A stretch of 64,000 nt of DNA from Streptomyces wuyuanensis (lineage in GTDB: Bacteria; Actinomycetota; Actinomycetes; Streptomycetales; Streptomycetaceae). Location: positions 1-64,000 of the forward strand of contig NZ_FNHI01000027.1 in the NCBI RefSeq assembly GCF_900103455.1, in the 5' to 3' direction. Shown here one piece after another: positions 31,584 through 42,443 of the stretch (the stretch's first letter is position 1; each line of letters begins with the position of its first letter). Under the pieces are notes generated by a model. The model searched no databases and was not told where the DNA came from. It saw nothing but the letters and a program-made list of their open reading frames with translations. A program made the position numbers and the translations under genes.

Positions 31584-34532
31584 ATGGAGCCCGCACTGAT
31601 CGGCACCCGCCTCGCGTCTGCGGCGCTCTCCCCGCTCGTCAAGCGCCTGCTGGTGCAGGAGGGCGGCGGCGCGGCCCTCACGGACAGGCCCGTACGGCTC
31701 GCGGGGCTGGTCTCGTTCCGGGGCGAGAAGCGCACCCTCACCGAGCGGGACGTCCGCAGGCTCGCGGGCACCCTCGTCCGCGAGTCGCTGGCCCGTCCCG
31801 GCGAACCGCCGTTCCCCGGCGACGAGGCCGAGGCCGTCGCCGACGCGCTGGCCCGCACCCTGCTCGCCCTCGGCGAGCTGGAGATGGACGACGTCCAGGC
31901 GGTTCGCCACGGCCACACCGAGCTGGCCCGTCGGCTGCGCGCCACCCCGGCGGCACAGCGCGCCGCCGCCGGCCTGTCCGGGGACGCCACCCGCTTCCTC
32001 GACTCGATCACCGAGTGGGCCTGCCTGCACATCCTGCAGTTCTTCACCCAGCGCTCGTCCTTCGTCGCCCGCACCCTGGTGGAGCAGAGCCGCACCCAGG
32101 CCGAGCTGATCGCGAAGCTCGACGAGCTGATCCTGCGCGTCCCCCGCACCGACGGCCGTGACGCGGCGTTCGAGCGCCGCTACCTCCCGTACGTCGCACG
32201 GCGGCACGGCAGCCTCACCATCTACGGCATCGACCTGCACGACTCACCGGACGAGTGGCCGCTGGACGCGGCGTACCTCTCCCTGGAGGCCTCCGCGCCG
32301 GCCGGGGACCGGCAGCCCGCACCGCCGGCGGACCGGCGCGAGGGGCCGCCGGACGACGGCGACCGGTGGCTGCGCGGCGCGGGACGCACGCACGAGTCAG
32401 ACGCGGAACCCGTGCCCGCGGACCAGGCCCTCGCCGCCCACGACCGGGTGCTGCTCCGCGGTGTCGCCGGCTCCGGCAAGACCACCCTCGTCCAGTGGCT
32501 GGCCGTGTCCGCCACCCGTACCGCGGATGAGGCCCCGGACGGACCGATGGCCTACCTCCACGACCGCGTCCCCTTCGTCCTGCCGCTGCGCACCCTCACC
32601 CGCCACGGCGAGCGGCTGCCCGCCCCCGACGCCTTCCTGTCGGCCGTGGGCTGCCCCCTCACCCCGCCCGAAGGCTGGGCCGACCGGGTCCTGACCGCCG
32701 GCCGCGGGCTGATCCTCGTCGACGGCCTCGACGAGGTCCCCGAGGCCGAGCGGAGCCGCACCCGCCGCTGGCTGCGCGATCTGCTGGGCGCGTACGGCCG
32801 CGGCAACCGCTGGCTCGTCACGTCCCGCCCCTCCGCCGTGCGCGACGACTGGCTCGCCACCGACGGCTTCACCGACCTCACCCTCTCCCCCATGAGCCGC
32901 CGGGCGGTCGCGACCTTCGTACGGCGCTGGCACCGGGCCGCGGGCGCCGACGCGTCAGCGTACGAGCAGCCGCTCCAGGACGCTCTCCGCGGCAAGCAGG
33001 ACCTGTCCGCCCTCGCCACCAACCCCCTGATGTGCGGGCTCATCTGCGCACTCCACCGCGACCGGCGCGGCTTCCTCCCCCGCGGCCGCAAGGCCCTCTA
33101 CGAAGCGGCGCTCACGATGCTGCTCACCCGCCGCGACCGGGAGCGGGACATGGGCGCCCCCTCCGGCATCGACCTCGCGGAGGCCCCGCAGATCCAGCTC
33201 GTCCAGCGCCTGGCGTACTGGATGACGCTCAACGGCCGGACCCAGATGGACCGTTCCCGGGCGGAGTCGCTGGTCGTCGGGGCGATCCCGGCGGTGCCCG
33301 AGGCAGCCGCGGCCGGTGACCCGGACGCGGTCTTCGGCCATCTGCTGCACCGCAGCGGGCTGCTGCGCGAATCCTCCCCGGGCGCCGTGGACTTCGTACA
33401 CCGCACCTTCCAGGACTACCTCGCGGCCAAGGCGATCGTCGACGAGTGGCACATCGGCGTCCTCACCCGGCACGCGGCCGACGACCAGTGGGAGGACGTC
33501 ATCCGGATGAGCGTGGCCCACGCGCGGCCGCGCGAATGCGCCGAGATCTTCACGGAGTTGCTCGCGGCGGCGGACGCGGCGCCCGACCGCGCCACCCAGC
33601 TGCGGATCCTGGTGGTCGCGGCCGCCGCGATGGAACAGGCGACGGAGATCGCGCCGTCCGTCCGCGAGGCGCTGCTGAGCCGCACGGCCGAGGCCATCCC
33701 GCCGAGGACCGTCCAGGAAGCCCGGGCCCTGTCCGCCGCGGGACCGCTGGTGCTCGATCTGCTGCCGGGACCGGAGGACTCGGGCGACGACGACGTGGCA
33801 CGGATGACAGTCGTCACCGCCTCGCTCGTCGACTCCGACGCGGCGGTCCCCTTCCTCGCCCGGTACGCCGGGCACCCCTCGGTGCGGGTGCGTTCGCAGC
33901 TCGTGTGGGCCTGGGACCGCTACGGCCACGACGAGTACGCCAGGGACGTGATCGCCGCGGTCGACCCGTCGGGGCTGTACTTCACGGTGCGCAACGGCGA
34001 ACAGGCCCGCTCGCTCGCCGCCCTCGCCGGCGGACGCGCTGTGCACTTCCAGGGGGACCTGCCCGGGGAGCTCATCACCGCCACCGTCCGGTCCTGTGCG
34101 CCGCCGGCGGTCCGCATCTCCCAGAACCCGCGGCTCACCGACCTCGCCTGCCTGACGGGCGCGCCCGCGGCGCTGCGGGACGTCGAGATCGACCGGTGTC
34201 CCGCGCTCACCGACCTCTCGGCCGCGGGCCCCCTGACCACACTCCTCCTCGACGACAGCCAACTCGCCGTCGTGGAACGGGTGCCGGACGCACAGGGGGT
34301 GCAGGTCGAGCTGAGGCGGGCGGCGCCGAACCTGCGCCGCGTCCCGGATCTCTTCCCCAGTCTGCCCTTCCTCTCCGTCGTGCACCTGTGGCAGGACCGA
34401 CCCGTCGACCTGACCCCGCTCGCGGCCGTGGACGGGCTCCGCCGGATCCTCCTCGTCGGCGACCCGGCCCTGTTCCTGGGGGCGGACCGCCTCGCCGACC
34501 GGGTGTCACTGACCGTCAGAACCCCGGAATGA
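31584..34532 (+). CDS. NACHT-domain NTPase with leucine-rich C-terminus (NLR-like)
   Basis: The 982-residue protein has an N-terminal helical domain (about residues 1-200), a STAND NTPase module with Walker A GVAGSGKTT (about 293-301), Walker B LILVDGLDEVPE (about 375-386) and sensor-like WLVTSRPSAV, then winged-helix and helical parts (DLSALATNPLMCGLICALHRDRRGFLPRGRKALYEAALTMLL; VDFVHRTFQDYLAAKAIVDEW), and a Leu-rich repeat-like C-terminus (about 830-980; RISQNPRLTDLACLTG, DRCPALTDLSAAG). This matches bacterial NACHT proteins, some of which are antiphage sensors. ATG 31584 has a GGGGGAGAG site. No separate effector gene is adjacent. Confidence 0.88.
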   Translation: MEPALIGTRLASAALSPLVKRLLVQEGGGAALTDRPVRLAGLVSFRGEKRTLTERDVRRLAGTLVRESLARPGEPPFPGDEAEAVADALARTLLALGELEMDDVQAVRHGHTELARRLRATPAAQRAAAGLSGDATRFLDSITEWACLHILQFFTQRSSFVARTLVEQSRTQAELIAKLDELILRVPRTDGRDAAFERRYLPYVARRHGSLTIYGIDLHDSPDEWPLDAAYLSLEASAPAGDRQPAPPADRREGPPDDGDRWLRGAGRTHESDAEPVPADQALAAHDRVLLRGVAGSGKTTLVQWLAVSATRTADEAPDGPMAYLHDRVPFVLPLRTLTRHGERLPAPDAFLSAVGCPLTPPEGWADRVLTAGRGLILVDGLDEVPEAERSRTRRWLRDLLGAYGRGNRWLVTSRPSAVRDDWLATDGFTDLTLSPMSRRAVATFVRRWHRAAGADASAYEQPLQDALRGKQDLSALATNPLMCGLICALHRDRRGFLPRGRKALYEAALTMLLTRRDRERDMGAPSGIDLAEAPQIQLVQRLAYWMTLNGRTQMDRSRAESLVVGAIPAVPEAAAAGDPDAVFGHLLHRSGLLRESSPGAVDFVHRTFQDYLAAKAIVDEWHIGVLTRHAADDQWEDVIRMSVAHARPRECAEIFTELLAAADAAPDRATQLRILVVAAAAMEQATEIAPSVREALLSRTAEAIPPRTVQEARALSAAGPLVLDLLPGPEDSGDDDVARMTVVTASLVDSDAAVPFLARYAGHPSVRVRSQLVWAWDRYGHDEYARDVIAAVDPSGLYFTVRNGEQARSLAALAGGRAVHFQGDLPGELITATVRSCAPPAVRISQNPRLTDLACLTGAPAALRDVEIDRCPALTDLSAAGPLTTLLLDDSQLAVVERVPDAQGVQVELRRAAPNLRRVPDLFPSLPFLSVVHLWQDRPVDLTPLAAVDGLRRILLVGDPALFLGADRLADRVSLTVRTPE

Positions 34533-34592
34533 CCGACGCGTTGCGTCACGCCTCCTTTCGGCTCCGGGCCGGGTCCGCCATCCTCCTGTGAC

Positions 34593-36236
34593 ATGAGCAG
34601 ACCCGTGATGAGCCTGAACCGACGCGGGCACCTGAGCCGCGACCGCTTCCGACGCAGTGTCCTCCGGGCCCGGACCTGGCCCCTCGCCCTCGGCCTCGTC
34701 GCCGCGCTCACCTGGAGCAGCGGCAGCGCACCCGCCGGGGCAGGGCCCTCCGACGCCGGCCTCAAGGGCGCGATCGACACGATCCTCGCCGACTCCCGCA
34801 TGGACGGCGGTGCCGCGAGCGTCGTCGTCGCCGACGCCACCACCGGGGAGCGGCTCTACGAACGCGACGCCGGCGACCGGCTGATGCCCGCGTCCAACAC
34901 GAAACTCGCCACGTCCACCGCCGCGATGGCGCTGCTCGGCCCCGACTACCGGTTCCGTACCGAAGTGCTGTCCACCGGCCGCCGTCACGGCCCGGTCCTG
35001 CACGGGGACCTGTACCTCCGAGGCGGCGGCGACCCCACGGCGCTCGCCGCCGACTACGGGCGTCTCGCCGCCCAGTTGCGGCAGTCGGGCATCCGGGGCG
35101 TCACCGGCCGCATCGTCGCCGACGACACCCGGTTCGACACCAGCCGTCTGGGCCGGTCCTGGGCCGCAGACGACGAGTCCTCCTACTACTCCGCGCAGAT
35201 CTCACCGCTGACCGTCGCGCCCGACACCGACTACGACTCCGGCACCGTCGTCGTGGAGGCGTCACCCGGTGCCGCGCCCGGCGACAGGCCGAAGGTGAAG
35301 CTCACCCCGCCGACCGACTACGTACGGGTCGACGTCCGGGGCAGGACCGTGCCCGCCGGGCAGACCGACACCCTCGCCGTCGAGCGCGAGCACGGCACCA
35401 ACACCATCGTGATCAGCGGGGACATCCCGGTCGGCGGCTCCACCACCAAGGAGTGGGTCACGGTCTGGGAGCCCACCGGCTACGCCGCGGCCGTCTTCGC
35501 CGACGCCCTGGCCGCCCACGGCGTACGGGTCGCCGGCGCCCCGCACCTCGGCAGGCCCACTCCGCCCGGCGCGAAGGTCCTCGCGACCCACAGCTCCATG
35601 CCGCTCAGAGAGCTGATGCTCCCGTTCATGAAGCTGTCCAACAACATGCACGCCGAGACGCTGACCAAGACGATCGGCTACGAGACGTCCGGACGCGGCA
35701 CCTGGAGCGCGGGACTCTCCGCCATCGACGGCTACTTGAAGAAGGAGGGCGTCGAGGCGGCGAAGCTGCGCCAGGTCGACGGCTCCGGCCTGTCCCGGAT
35801 GAACGTCTTCCCCGCCGACCAGCTCGCCCGACTCCTGCTCGCGGTCCGCGACGCTCCCTGGTACGCCGACTGGCACGCCTCCCTGCCCGTCGCCTGCAAC
35901 CCCGACCGCGCCCTCGGCGGCACGCTCCGCACCCGGATGTGCAACACACCGGCGGCCCTCAACGCCCGCGCCAAGACCGGGTCCCTGACCGGCGCCTCGG
36001 CGCTCTCCGGGTACGTCGAGGACGCCGGCGGCCGCGAACTCGTCTTCAGCATCGTGCTCAACAACTACCTCGCGTCCTCCGTGAAGAGCATCGAGGACGC
36101 GATCGTGGTGACCCTGGCCAAGTCCGACACGGCGGGCGGCACCATCGCCACCGCCTCCGTACCGGCCCTGCGGAACGCCCCCCGTACGGCACCCGCGGAT
36201 CTCGAATGCACCTGGCGGAAGCCGGACGTCTGCTGA
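34593..36236 (+). CDS. dacB: D-Ala-D-Ala carboxypeptidase/endopeptidase (PBP4 type)
   Basis: The 547-residue low-molecular-weight class C penicillin-binding protein trims or cleaves peptidoglycan peptides outside the membrane. An N-terminal signal segment (RARTWPLALGLVAALTWSSGSAPAGA) is followed by the active-site motifs ASNTK (SxxK), LSNNM (SxN) and AKTGS (KTG), with the large insertion between SxxK and SxN typical of PBP4/DacB. The C-terminus after ELVFSIVLNNYL carries an extra segment with Cys (LECTWRKPDVC). ATG 34593 is used; ATG 34608 is also possible since neither has a strong ribosome binding site. Confidence 0.92.
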   Translation: MSRPVMSLNRRGHLSRDRFRRSVLRARTWPLALGLVAALTWSSGSAPAGAGPSDAGLKGAIDTILADSRMDGGAASVVVADATTGERLYERDAGDRLMPASNTKLATSTAAMALLGPDYRFRTEVLSTGRRHGPVLHGDLYLRGGGDPTALAADYGRLAAQLRQSGIRGVTGRIVADDTRFDTSRLGRSWAADDESSYYSAQISPLTVAPDTDYDSGTVVVEASPGAAPGDRPKVKLTPPTDYVRVDVRGRTVPAGQTDTLAVEREHGTNTIVISGDIPVGGSTTKEWVTVWEPTGYAAAVFADALAAHGVRVAGAPHLGRPTPPGAKVLATHSSMPLRELMLPFMKLSNNMHAETLTKTIGYETSGRGTWSAGLSAIDGYLKKEGVEAAKLRQVDGSGLSRMNVFPADQLARLLLAVRDAPWYADWHASLPVACNPDRALGGTLRTRMCNTPAALNARAKTGSLTGASALSGYVEDAGGRELVFSIVLNNYLASSVKSIEDAIVVTLAKSDTAGGTIATASVPALRNAPRTAPADLECTWRKPDVC

Positions 36237-36344
36237 TCCGCCCGTGCCCCGGACCACCGGGGGACGTCAGGGCGGCAGCGGCCGGTGTCGTCGGCCCGCC
36301 GCGGTCCCACCGCGGAGTGGTCCGGCTCCGGCCGCACGGCACGG

Positions 36345-36390
36345 CGAAGGGGCTGTCCCCGGACCCTCGGGTCCGGGGACAGCCCCTTCG
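36345..36390. terminator. Strong bidirectional terminator, 21-bp perfect stem
   Basis: Bases 36345-36365 are exactly complementary to 36370-36390 around a CTCG loop. It sits between the converging dacB and clpC genes and would serve both. It is the longest perfect hairpin I noticed in the window; there is no U-run. Confidence 0.9.
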
Positions 36391-36406
36391 GCGCGTGTCA
36401 GAACGC

Positions 36407-38932
<2,526 letters not shown>

Positions 38933-38993
38933 CGTTAATCGCTCCTCAGAGCGGTCAGTCAGTTAGGGGTCGATCCCCTCCCTGTCCTTCCGC

Positions 38994-39150
38994 AGCTTAG
39001 TCCCGCAAGCGGGGACCGCTCATTCCAACTGCCGACACCCGTCAGTGGCCTCCTGCCCCGAACGCCGACAAATGCTCCAACCCGATGGTGCGAGACGATG
39101 TTCCCGCAGGCCAGGCAGTTACCCGCGCCATCAGTACGCCGATGGCGAAC
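38994..39150 (-). promoter_or_regulatory. clpC upstream region with ClgR-like box
   Basis: On the minus strand GTTCGC CATCG GCGTAC (39150-39134) matches the CGC-N5-GCG pattern of ClgR operators, which control clp and lon genes in Streptomyces and corynebacteria. A -10-like TAAGCT lies at 38999-38994, next to a GTCCC/GGGAC dyad (38999-39015). The box is about 155 bp upstream of that putative start site, further than usual for an activator, so either another promoter exists or the match is fortuitous. The remaining 39151-39360 shows no gene. Confidence 0.5.
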
Positions 39151-39360
39151 GTGAGACCGCAGAGCCCGCGTTTCACCCGTCCCCACTAGGGATGTCTTAC
39201 CCGTATGGACGGACACTCCATGCGGCGCGCGCCGGTTCCCTCAGCTACGGGCGAACATCCTTGCGCCCTCGAACACGCCTTGACGACCTCCTCCCGCCAC
39301 TCGGGGTGACCGGAACCCGACGATGCGTAACCACCGGGTCCTCCCGGGAGTTCCCGGAAC

Positions 39361-39963
39361 ATGGCCTTCACTCTCCCGGCACCTCGCCTGCCGCTCGATG
39401 ACGGCAGCGCAAGGTGGTACAAGAACGAGCTTGGCTGGGCTACGGCCGAAGGGCCACCGGTACAGCTGATCACCGGGCTGCGGTTCGACGTGCTGGAGCT
39501 GCCGGAGGACGCCGGGACGGCTCTGTTGAGGCGTTTCGGGCGCACCGGACCGGTCGCCAGGGCGGGCGGCAGAATTCTGCTCCTGGTCGCCGCGGGCGGC
39601 GCCGAGGAACTGCCGGGGCTGCTCGACTGGCTCGAGTGGGGCGGCATCGGCCTGGAGCTGACCGCTCTCGGGCCGGGCGGGTCCGTGCCCGCCCCGGTCC
39701 CCCCGGGGCGCGCCGTCCCGGCCGGGGCGCCTCAGGGGGCCGCCGTGTGGCTGCGGCCCCCGAAGCCGGGGCGCGAGGTGGAGCCGTCACTGCCGGCGTT
39801 CGGCGCCGTGGGGCGCGTCGGTGCCGGATCCGGGGGCGATGGGGGCACCCCCGACCTCGCACGGCTCGTGGACGCGGCGGCGAACGCCTGCCACCGGGCC
39901 CGTCTGCTGCGCACGTATGCGGCGGGGCCGCACACGAATGCTCAGCCGTTGGCCTTCTCGTAG
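39361..39963 (+). CDS. Conserved hypothetical protein next to lsr2
   Basis: The 200-residue protein begins MAFTLPAPRLPLDDGSARWYKNELGWATAEGPPVQLITGLRFDVLELPEDAG, a pattern resembling the N-terminal part of bifunctional primase-polymerase-like proteins (inference from the WYKNELGWAT and GLRFDVLELP segments, not certain). The middle is hydrophobic and Gly-rich and the C-terminus ends in a helix (VDAAANACHRARLLRTYAAG). GGGAG precedes the ATG. The 3' end overlaps the convergent lsr2 by 22 bp. Function unknown. Confidence 0.65.
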   Translation: MAFTLPAPRLPLDDGSARWYKNELGWATAEGPPVQLITGLRFDVLELPEDAGTALLRRFGRTGPVARAGGRILLLVAAGGAEELPGLLDWLEWGGIGLELTALGPGGSVPAPVPPGRAVPAGAPQGAAVWLRPPKPGREVEPSLPAFGAVGRVGAGSGGDGGTPDLARLVDAAANACHRARLLRTYAAGPHTNAQPLAFS

Positions 39964-40280
39964 GCCTCGCGGATCTCGGCGGGGACGCGGCCGCGGTCGT
40001 TGACGCTGTAGCCGTTCTCCTTCGCCCACTTCCGGATCTCGGCGGTGTCCTTGCTGCCCGTCGAGGACGCGGCACGGCCCTTTCCACGGCCGGTCGTGGC
40101 ACGGCCACCGGTGCGCCGGCCGCCCTTGGTGTACGGCTCGAGCAGACCGCGGAGCTTGTCCGCGTTGGCGGTGGTGAGGTCGATCTCGTAGGTCTTGCCG
40201 TCCAGAGCGAACGTCACGGTCTCGTCCGCCTCGCCGCCGTCGAGGTCGTCGACAAGAAGGACCTGAACCTTCTGTGCCAC
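39942..40280 (-). CDS. lsr2: Lsr2, H-NS-like nucleoid protein
   Basis: The 112-residue protein silences AT-rich DNA in actinobacteria. The N-terminal dimerisation domain is seen as VQVLLVDDLDGGEADETVTFALDGKTYEIDLTTANADKLRGLLEPY, then a basic linker (GGRRTGGRATTGRGKGRAASS) and a DNA-binding domain with the RGR minor-groove hook (WAKENGYSVNDRGRVPAEIREAYEKA). The GTG start at 40280 follows AAAGGAAATCCG. The upstream region is unusually AT-rich, consistent with self-binding (inference). Streptomyces often has a second copy (lsrL), not present here. Confidence 0.96.
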   Translation of the reverse strand: MAQKVQVLLVDDLDGGEADETVTFALDGKTYEIDLTTANADKLRGLLEPYTKGGRRTGGRATTGRGKGRAASSTGSKDTAEIRKWAKENGYSVNDRGRVPAEIREAYEKANG

Positions 40281-40350
40281 CGGATTTCCTTTCATCGAAA
40301 ATGCAGTACGCGGAAAGGAAACCGCTTTTCTCTGGAAAACACAAACCCTC
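40281..40350 (-). promoter_or_regulatory. AT-rich upstream region of lsr2
   Basis: This 70-bp tract (for example TTTCCTTTCATCGAAAATG and GCTTTTCTCTGGAAAAC) is among the most AT-rich segments in the window. It includes the lsr2 ribosome binding site and presumably its promoter. Lsr2 prefers AT-rich DNA, so autoregulation is plausible; no binding data are implied. Confidence 0.5.
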
Positions 40351-40423
40351 GGCAGAGGTTCAGAACCCGGGGAACGCGGGAAACGTACGCGATTCGGACA
40401 TAGAGGTTCAGTGCCGGGACGAG

Positions 40424-40452
40424 TCCCGCTTCCGCTTGCCGCCGAAGCGGGA
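40424..40452 (-). terminator. Terminator after the acetyltransferase gene
   Basis: TCCCGCTTC (40424-40432) and GAAGCGGGA (40444-40452) form a perfect 9-bp stem directly after the stop codon of the GNAT gene on the minus strand. No U-run. Confidence 0.65.
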
Positions 40453-40992
40453 TCACAGGTGCAGAAGCATCCGGCTGTTACCCAAGGTGTTCGGCTTCAC
40501 CCGTTCGAGACCGAGGAACTCGGCGACACCCTCGTCATAGGAACGCAGCAGCTCGCTGTAGACATCTCCGTCGACCGGGGTCTCACCGATCTCCACGAAC
40601 CCGTGCTTCGCGAAGAAGTCGACTTCGAAGGTCAGGCAGAATACCCGCCGCACACCCAGCCAGCGGGCGGTGTGCAGCAGCTTGTCCAGCACATGATGGC
40701 CCACGCCCCCGCCCCTGAACTGGGGGTCCACCGCGAGAGTGCGGACTTCCGCGAGGTCTTCCCACATCACGTGGAGGGCGCCGCAACCGACCACCTTGGC
40801 GTCGGAGTCGCGTTCCGCCACCCAGAACTCCTGGATGTCCTCGTAAAGCGTCACGGTCGCTTTGTCGAGCAGGATGCCTTCGCTCACGTACGGATCCACG
40901 AGGCGGCGCACGGCCGGCACATCGCCGGTCCTGGCCCGGCGGACCGTGACGGCATTTGCTGCGGCATTGGGAAGCGACTGCGCTGACGTCAT
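40453..40992 (-). CDS. GNAT N-acetyltransferase (amino-acid/glutamate N-acetyltransferase type)
   Basis: The 179-residue acetyltransferase has the GNAT acetyl-CoA loop (VDPQFRGGGVGHHVLDKLLHTARWLGVRRVFCLTFEVDFFAKHGFVEIGE). The order of segments (VRRARTGDVPAVRRLVDPYVSEGILLDK, LYEDIQEFWVAERD, GCGALHVMWEDLAEVRTLAV) resembles the short, kinase-less N-acetylglutamate synthase of actinobacteria (the ArgA-like Rv2747 type), which starts arginine synthesis. That is a family-based inference; another amino acid could be the acceptor. A terminator hairpin follows immediately. Confidence 0.82.
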   Translation of the reverse strand: MTSAQSLPNAAANAVTVRRARTGDVPAVRRLVDPYVSEGILLDKATVTLYEDIQEFWVAERDSDAKVVGCGALHVMWEDLAEVRTLAVDPQFRGGGVGHHVLDKLLHTARWLGVRRVFCLTFEVDFFAKHGFVEIGETPVDGDVYSELLRSYDEGVAEFLGLERVKPNTLGNSRMLLHL

Positions 40993-41001
40993 GGCCGGAC
41001 G

Positions 41002-41475
41002 CTATCGCCCCGCCCCGTCCGCGCCTCCGGCGCCCTCGGCGTCCTGTTCGGGAGAACCTTCCGCCGCTCGCCGAGAAGGGCCTTCCCCTTCCGGTTCCCG
41101 CGCCTCTTCCGCCGGGTCGCGCTGCACGACGCGGATCGCGTCCCGCAGCGCCTGGCGCTGCTCCGGCGACATCATGCCGAAGAAGGCGACAAGGGCCGCG
41201 GCGGGGTTGTCGCTCTTCGACCAGCCTTCGTTCATCAGTGCGGCGGAGTAGGCGGCCCGGGTGGAGACCGCGGTATATCGATAGGCGCGGCCTTCGACTT
41301 CCCTGCGCACCCAGCCCTTCTGATGGAGATTGTCCATTACGGTCATGACCGTGGTGTAGGCGATGGACCGTTCCTGCTGGAGATCTTCCAGCACTTCGCG
41401 CACCGTCACCGGGCGGTTCCATTGCCAGATGCGCGTCATGACGGCGTCTTCGAGCTCTCCCAATTGACGGGGCAC
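41002..41475 (-). CDS. BlaI/MecI-family repressor
   Basis: The 157-residue protein has the BlaI winged helix: GELEDAVMTRIWQWNRPVTVREVLEDLQQERSIAYTTVMTVMDNLHQKGWVRREVEGRAYRYTAVSTRAAYSAALM. The C-terminus (after about residue 115) is a Glu/Gly/Arg-rich tail absent from BlaI itself. The start is GTG 41475 with GGTGGCG upstream. No BlaR1-type sensor protease is adjacent, although actinobacterial BlaI genes are often paired with an M56 protease. It ends nine bases before the acetyltransferase start, so the two may be co-transcribed. Confidence 0.88.
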   Translation of the reverse strand: MPRQLGELEDAVMTRIWQWNRPVTVREVLEDLQQERSIAYTTVMTVMDNLHQKGWVRREVEGRAYRYTAVSTRAAYSAALMNEGWSKSDNPAAALVAFFGMMSPEQRQALRDAIRVVQRDPAEEAREPEGEGPSRRAAEGSPEQDAEGAGGADGAGR

Positions 41476-41532
41476 ATCGCCACCATAGTCGGAGATGTCG
41501 TAATGGCTGGCTATTGACGTACTTCGGGTACG

Positions 41533-41568
41533 AAAAAGGACGTACGGCCGCGATGAGCCGTACGTCCT
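41533..41568 (-). terminator. Intrinsic terminator with U-run
   Basis: AGGACGTACGGC (41537-41548) and GCCGTACGTCCT (41557-41568) form a perfect 12-bp stem with an 8-nt loop. On the minus strand it is followed by TTTTT (41537-41533), a classical intrinsic terminator for the small membrane protein gene. A second small hairpin, CGTAC TTCGG GTACG (41518-41532), adjoins it near the BlaI promoter. Confidence 0.9.
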
Positions 41569-41592
41569 GGGGGCAGCCGGTGCGGAACGGCC

Positions 41593-41781
41593 TCAGGCCT
41601 CGGTCGGCCGGTCCGACGGGGCGGGCCGGCCGGCGGCCTCCGCGCGGGCGATCGCCGCGTCCACCGCGGCGTCCTCCTTGGCCTTGTTCGGGCCGCCCTG
41701 GCTCTTCACGATCGTGACGACGAGGGCGGTGAAGAACGCGGCCATCACGACCGGGGGCAGGAGCGCGGATACGTAGTCCAT
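41593..41781 (-). CDS. Small single-pass membrane protein (62 aa)
   Basis: One membrane helix (LLPPVVMAAFFTALVVTIVKS, residues 7-27) is followed by a charged Ala/Glu-rich cytoplasmic tail (GGPNKAKEDAAVDAAIARAEAAGRPAPSDRPTEA). TGGAGGG lies just upstream of ATG 41781 and an intrinsic terminator follows the stop, so it is a real, probably separately terminated gene. No function can be assigned. Confidence 0.8.
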   Translation of the reverse strand: MDYVSALLPPVVMAAFFTALVVTIVKSQGGPNKAKEDAAVDAAIARAEAAGRPAPSDRPTEA

Positions 41782-41795
41782 GCCCTCCAGAGTAG

Positions 41796-42443
41796 CTATC
41801 CGGCGGCCCGCTTCTCCGGCGGGGGCGCCGGACGGCGGCGTGGCGGGAAGACCTCGCCCGGGGTGGGGATGGGACGGTCAGGGCGGGGGGCCGGGCGGCC
41901 GGGCTTCGGGGACGCCGGACGCGGCTCCTGCTTGTCCCCGGCCGCGGCGCGGCCGCCGGGCAGGGCGTGCAGCCGCACGCGCGCCGGGGTCGGCACGGCC
42001 GTCCGGGCGGCGGCCCGGTCGGCAAGCCGGGCCCGTACGGACTCCTCGGCGAGGCCCTGGCAGCGCTCCAGGAGGGCCGCGGAGAGCGGCGTGCGGCGCA
42101 GGGAGCGAAGGGCCGCGAGATCCTCGGGAGCGGGGTCGTGACCGGCCGCGAGGGCGTCCTGGAGGAGCTCCAGATAGCCGCTCGCGGAGCCGGGAAGGGC
42201 ATTGCGGTACCGCGCCAGGTCGGCGAGCAGGAACGCCCGCAGCCGGCCCGCCTCGCGGACGGCCTCGTCCACGGACTGTGCGAGCCGCAGGCACTCCTGG
42301 GCGGTGTTCGTGCCGGGGCCGTCGGCCCGGTCGGCACGACGTGACTGGTCGGGGTTGAGGGCGATGGCGAGAGCGCGGCGGAGCACACGCAGTTCGTCCG
42401 AGCTGAACGCCATGCCGCCGCGGGATCCGTATGGCGTGGGCAT
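41796..42443 (-). CDS. Conserved hypothetical, helical with Pro/Arg-rich tail
   Basis: The 215-residue protein has a helical N-terminal half (MAFSSDELRVLRRALAIALNP, TAQECLRLAQSVDEAVREAGRLRAFLLADLARYRNALPG, SGYLELLQDALAAGHDPAPEDLAALRSLRR) and a Pro/Arg-rich C-terminal tail (after about residue 155) that looks disordered. ATG 42443 (MPTPYG) is used; ATG 42413 (MAFSSDE) is a good alternative because the conserved-looking part begins there. It ends 14 bp before the small membrane protein and probably shares its transcript. Confidence 0.7.
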   Translation of the reverse strand: MPTPYGSRGGMAFSSDELRVLRRALAIALNPDQSRRADRADGPGTNTAQECLRLAQSVDEAVREAGRLRAFLLADLARYRNALPGSASGYLELLQDALAAGHDPAPEDLAALRSLRRTPLSAALLERCQGLAEESVRARLADRAAARTAVPTPARVRLHALPGGRAAAGDKQEPRPASPKPGRPAPRPDRPIPTPGEVFPPRRRPAPPPEKRAAG

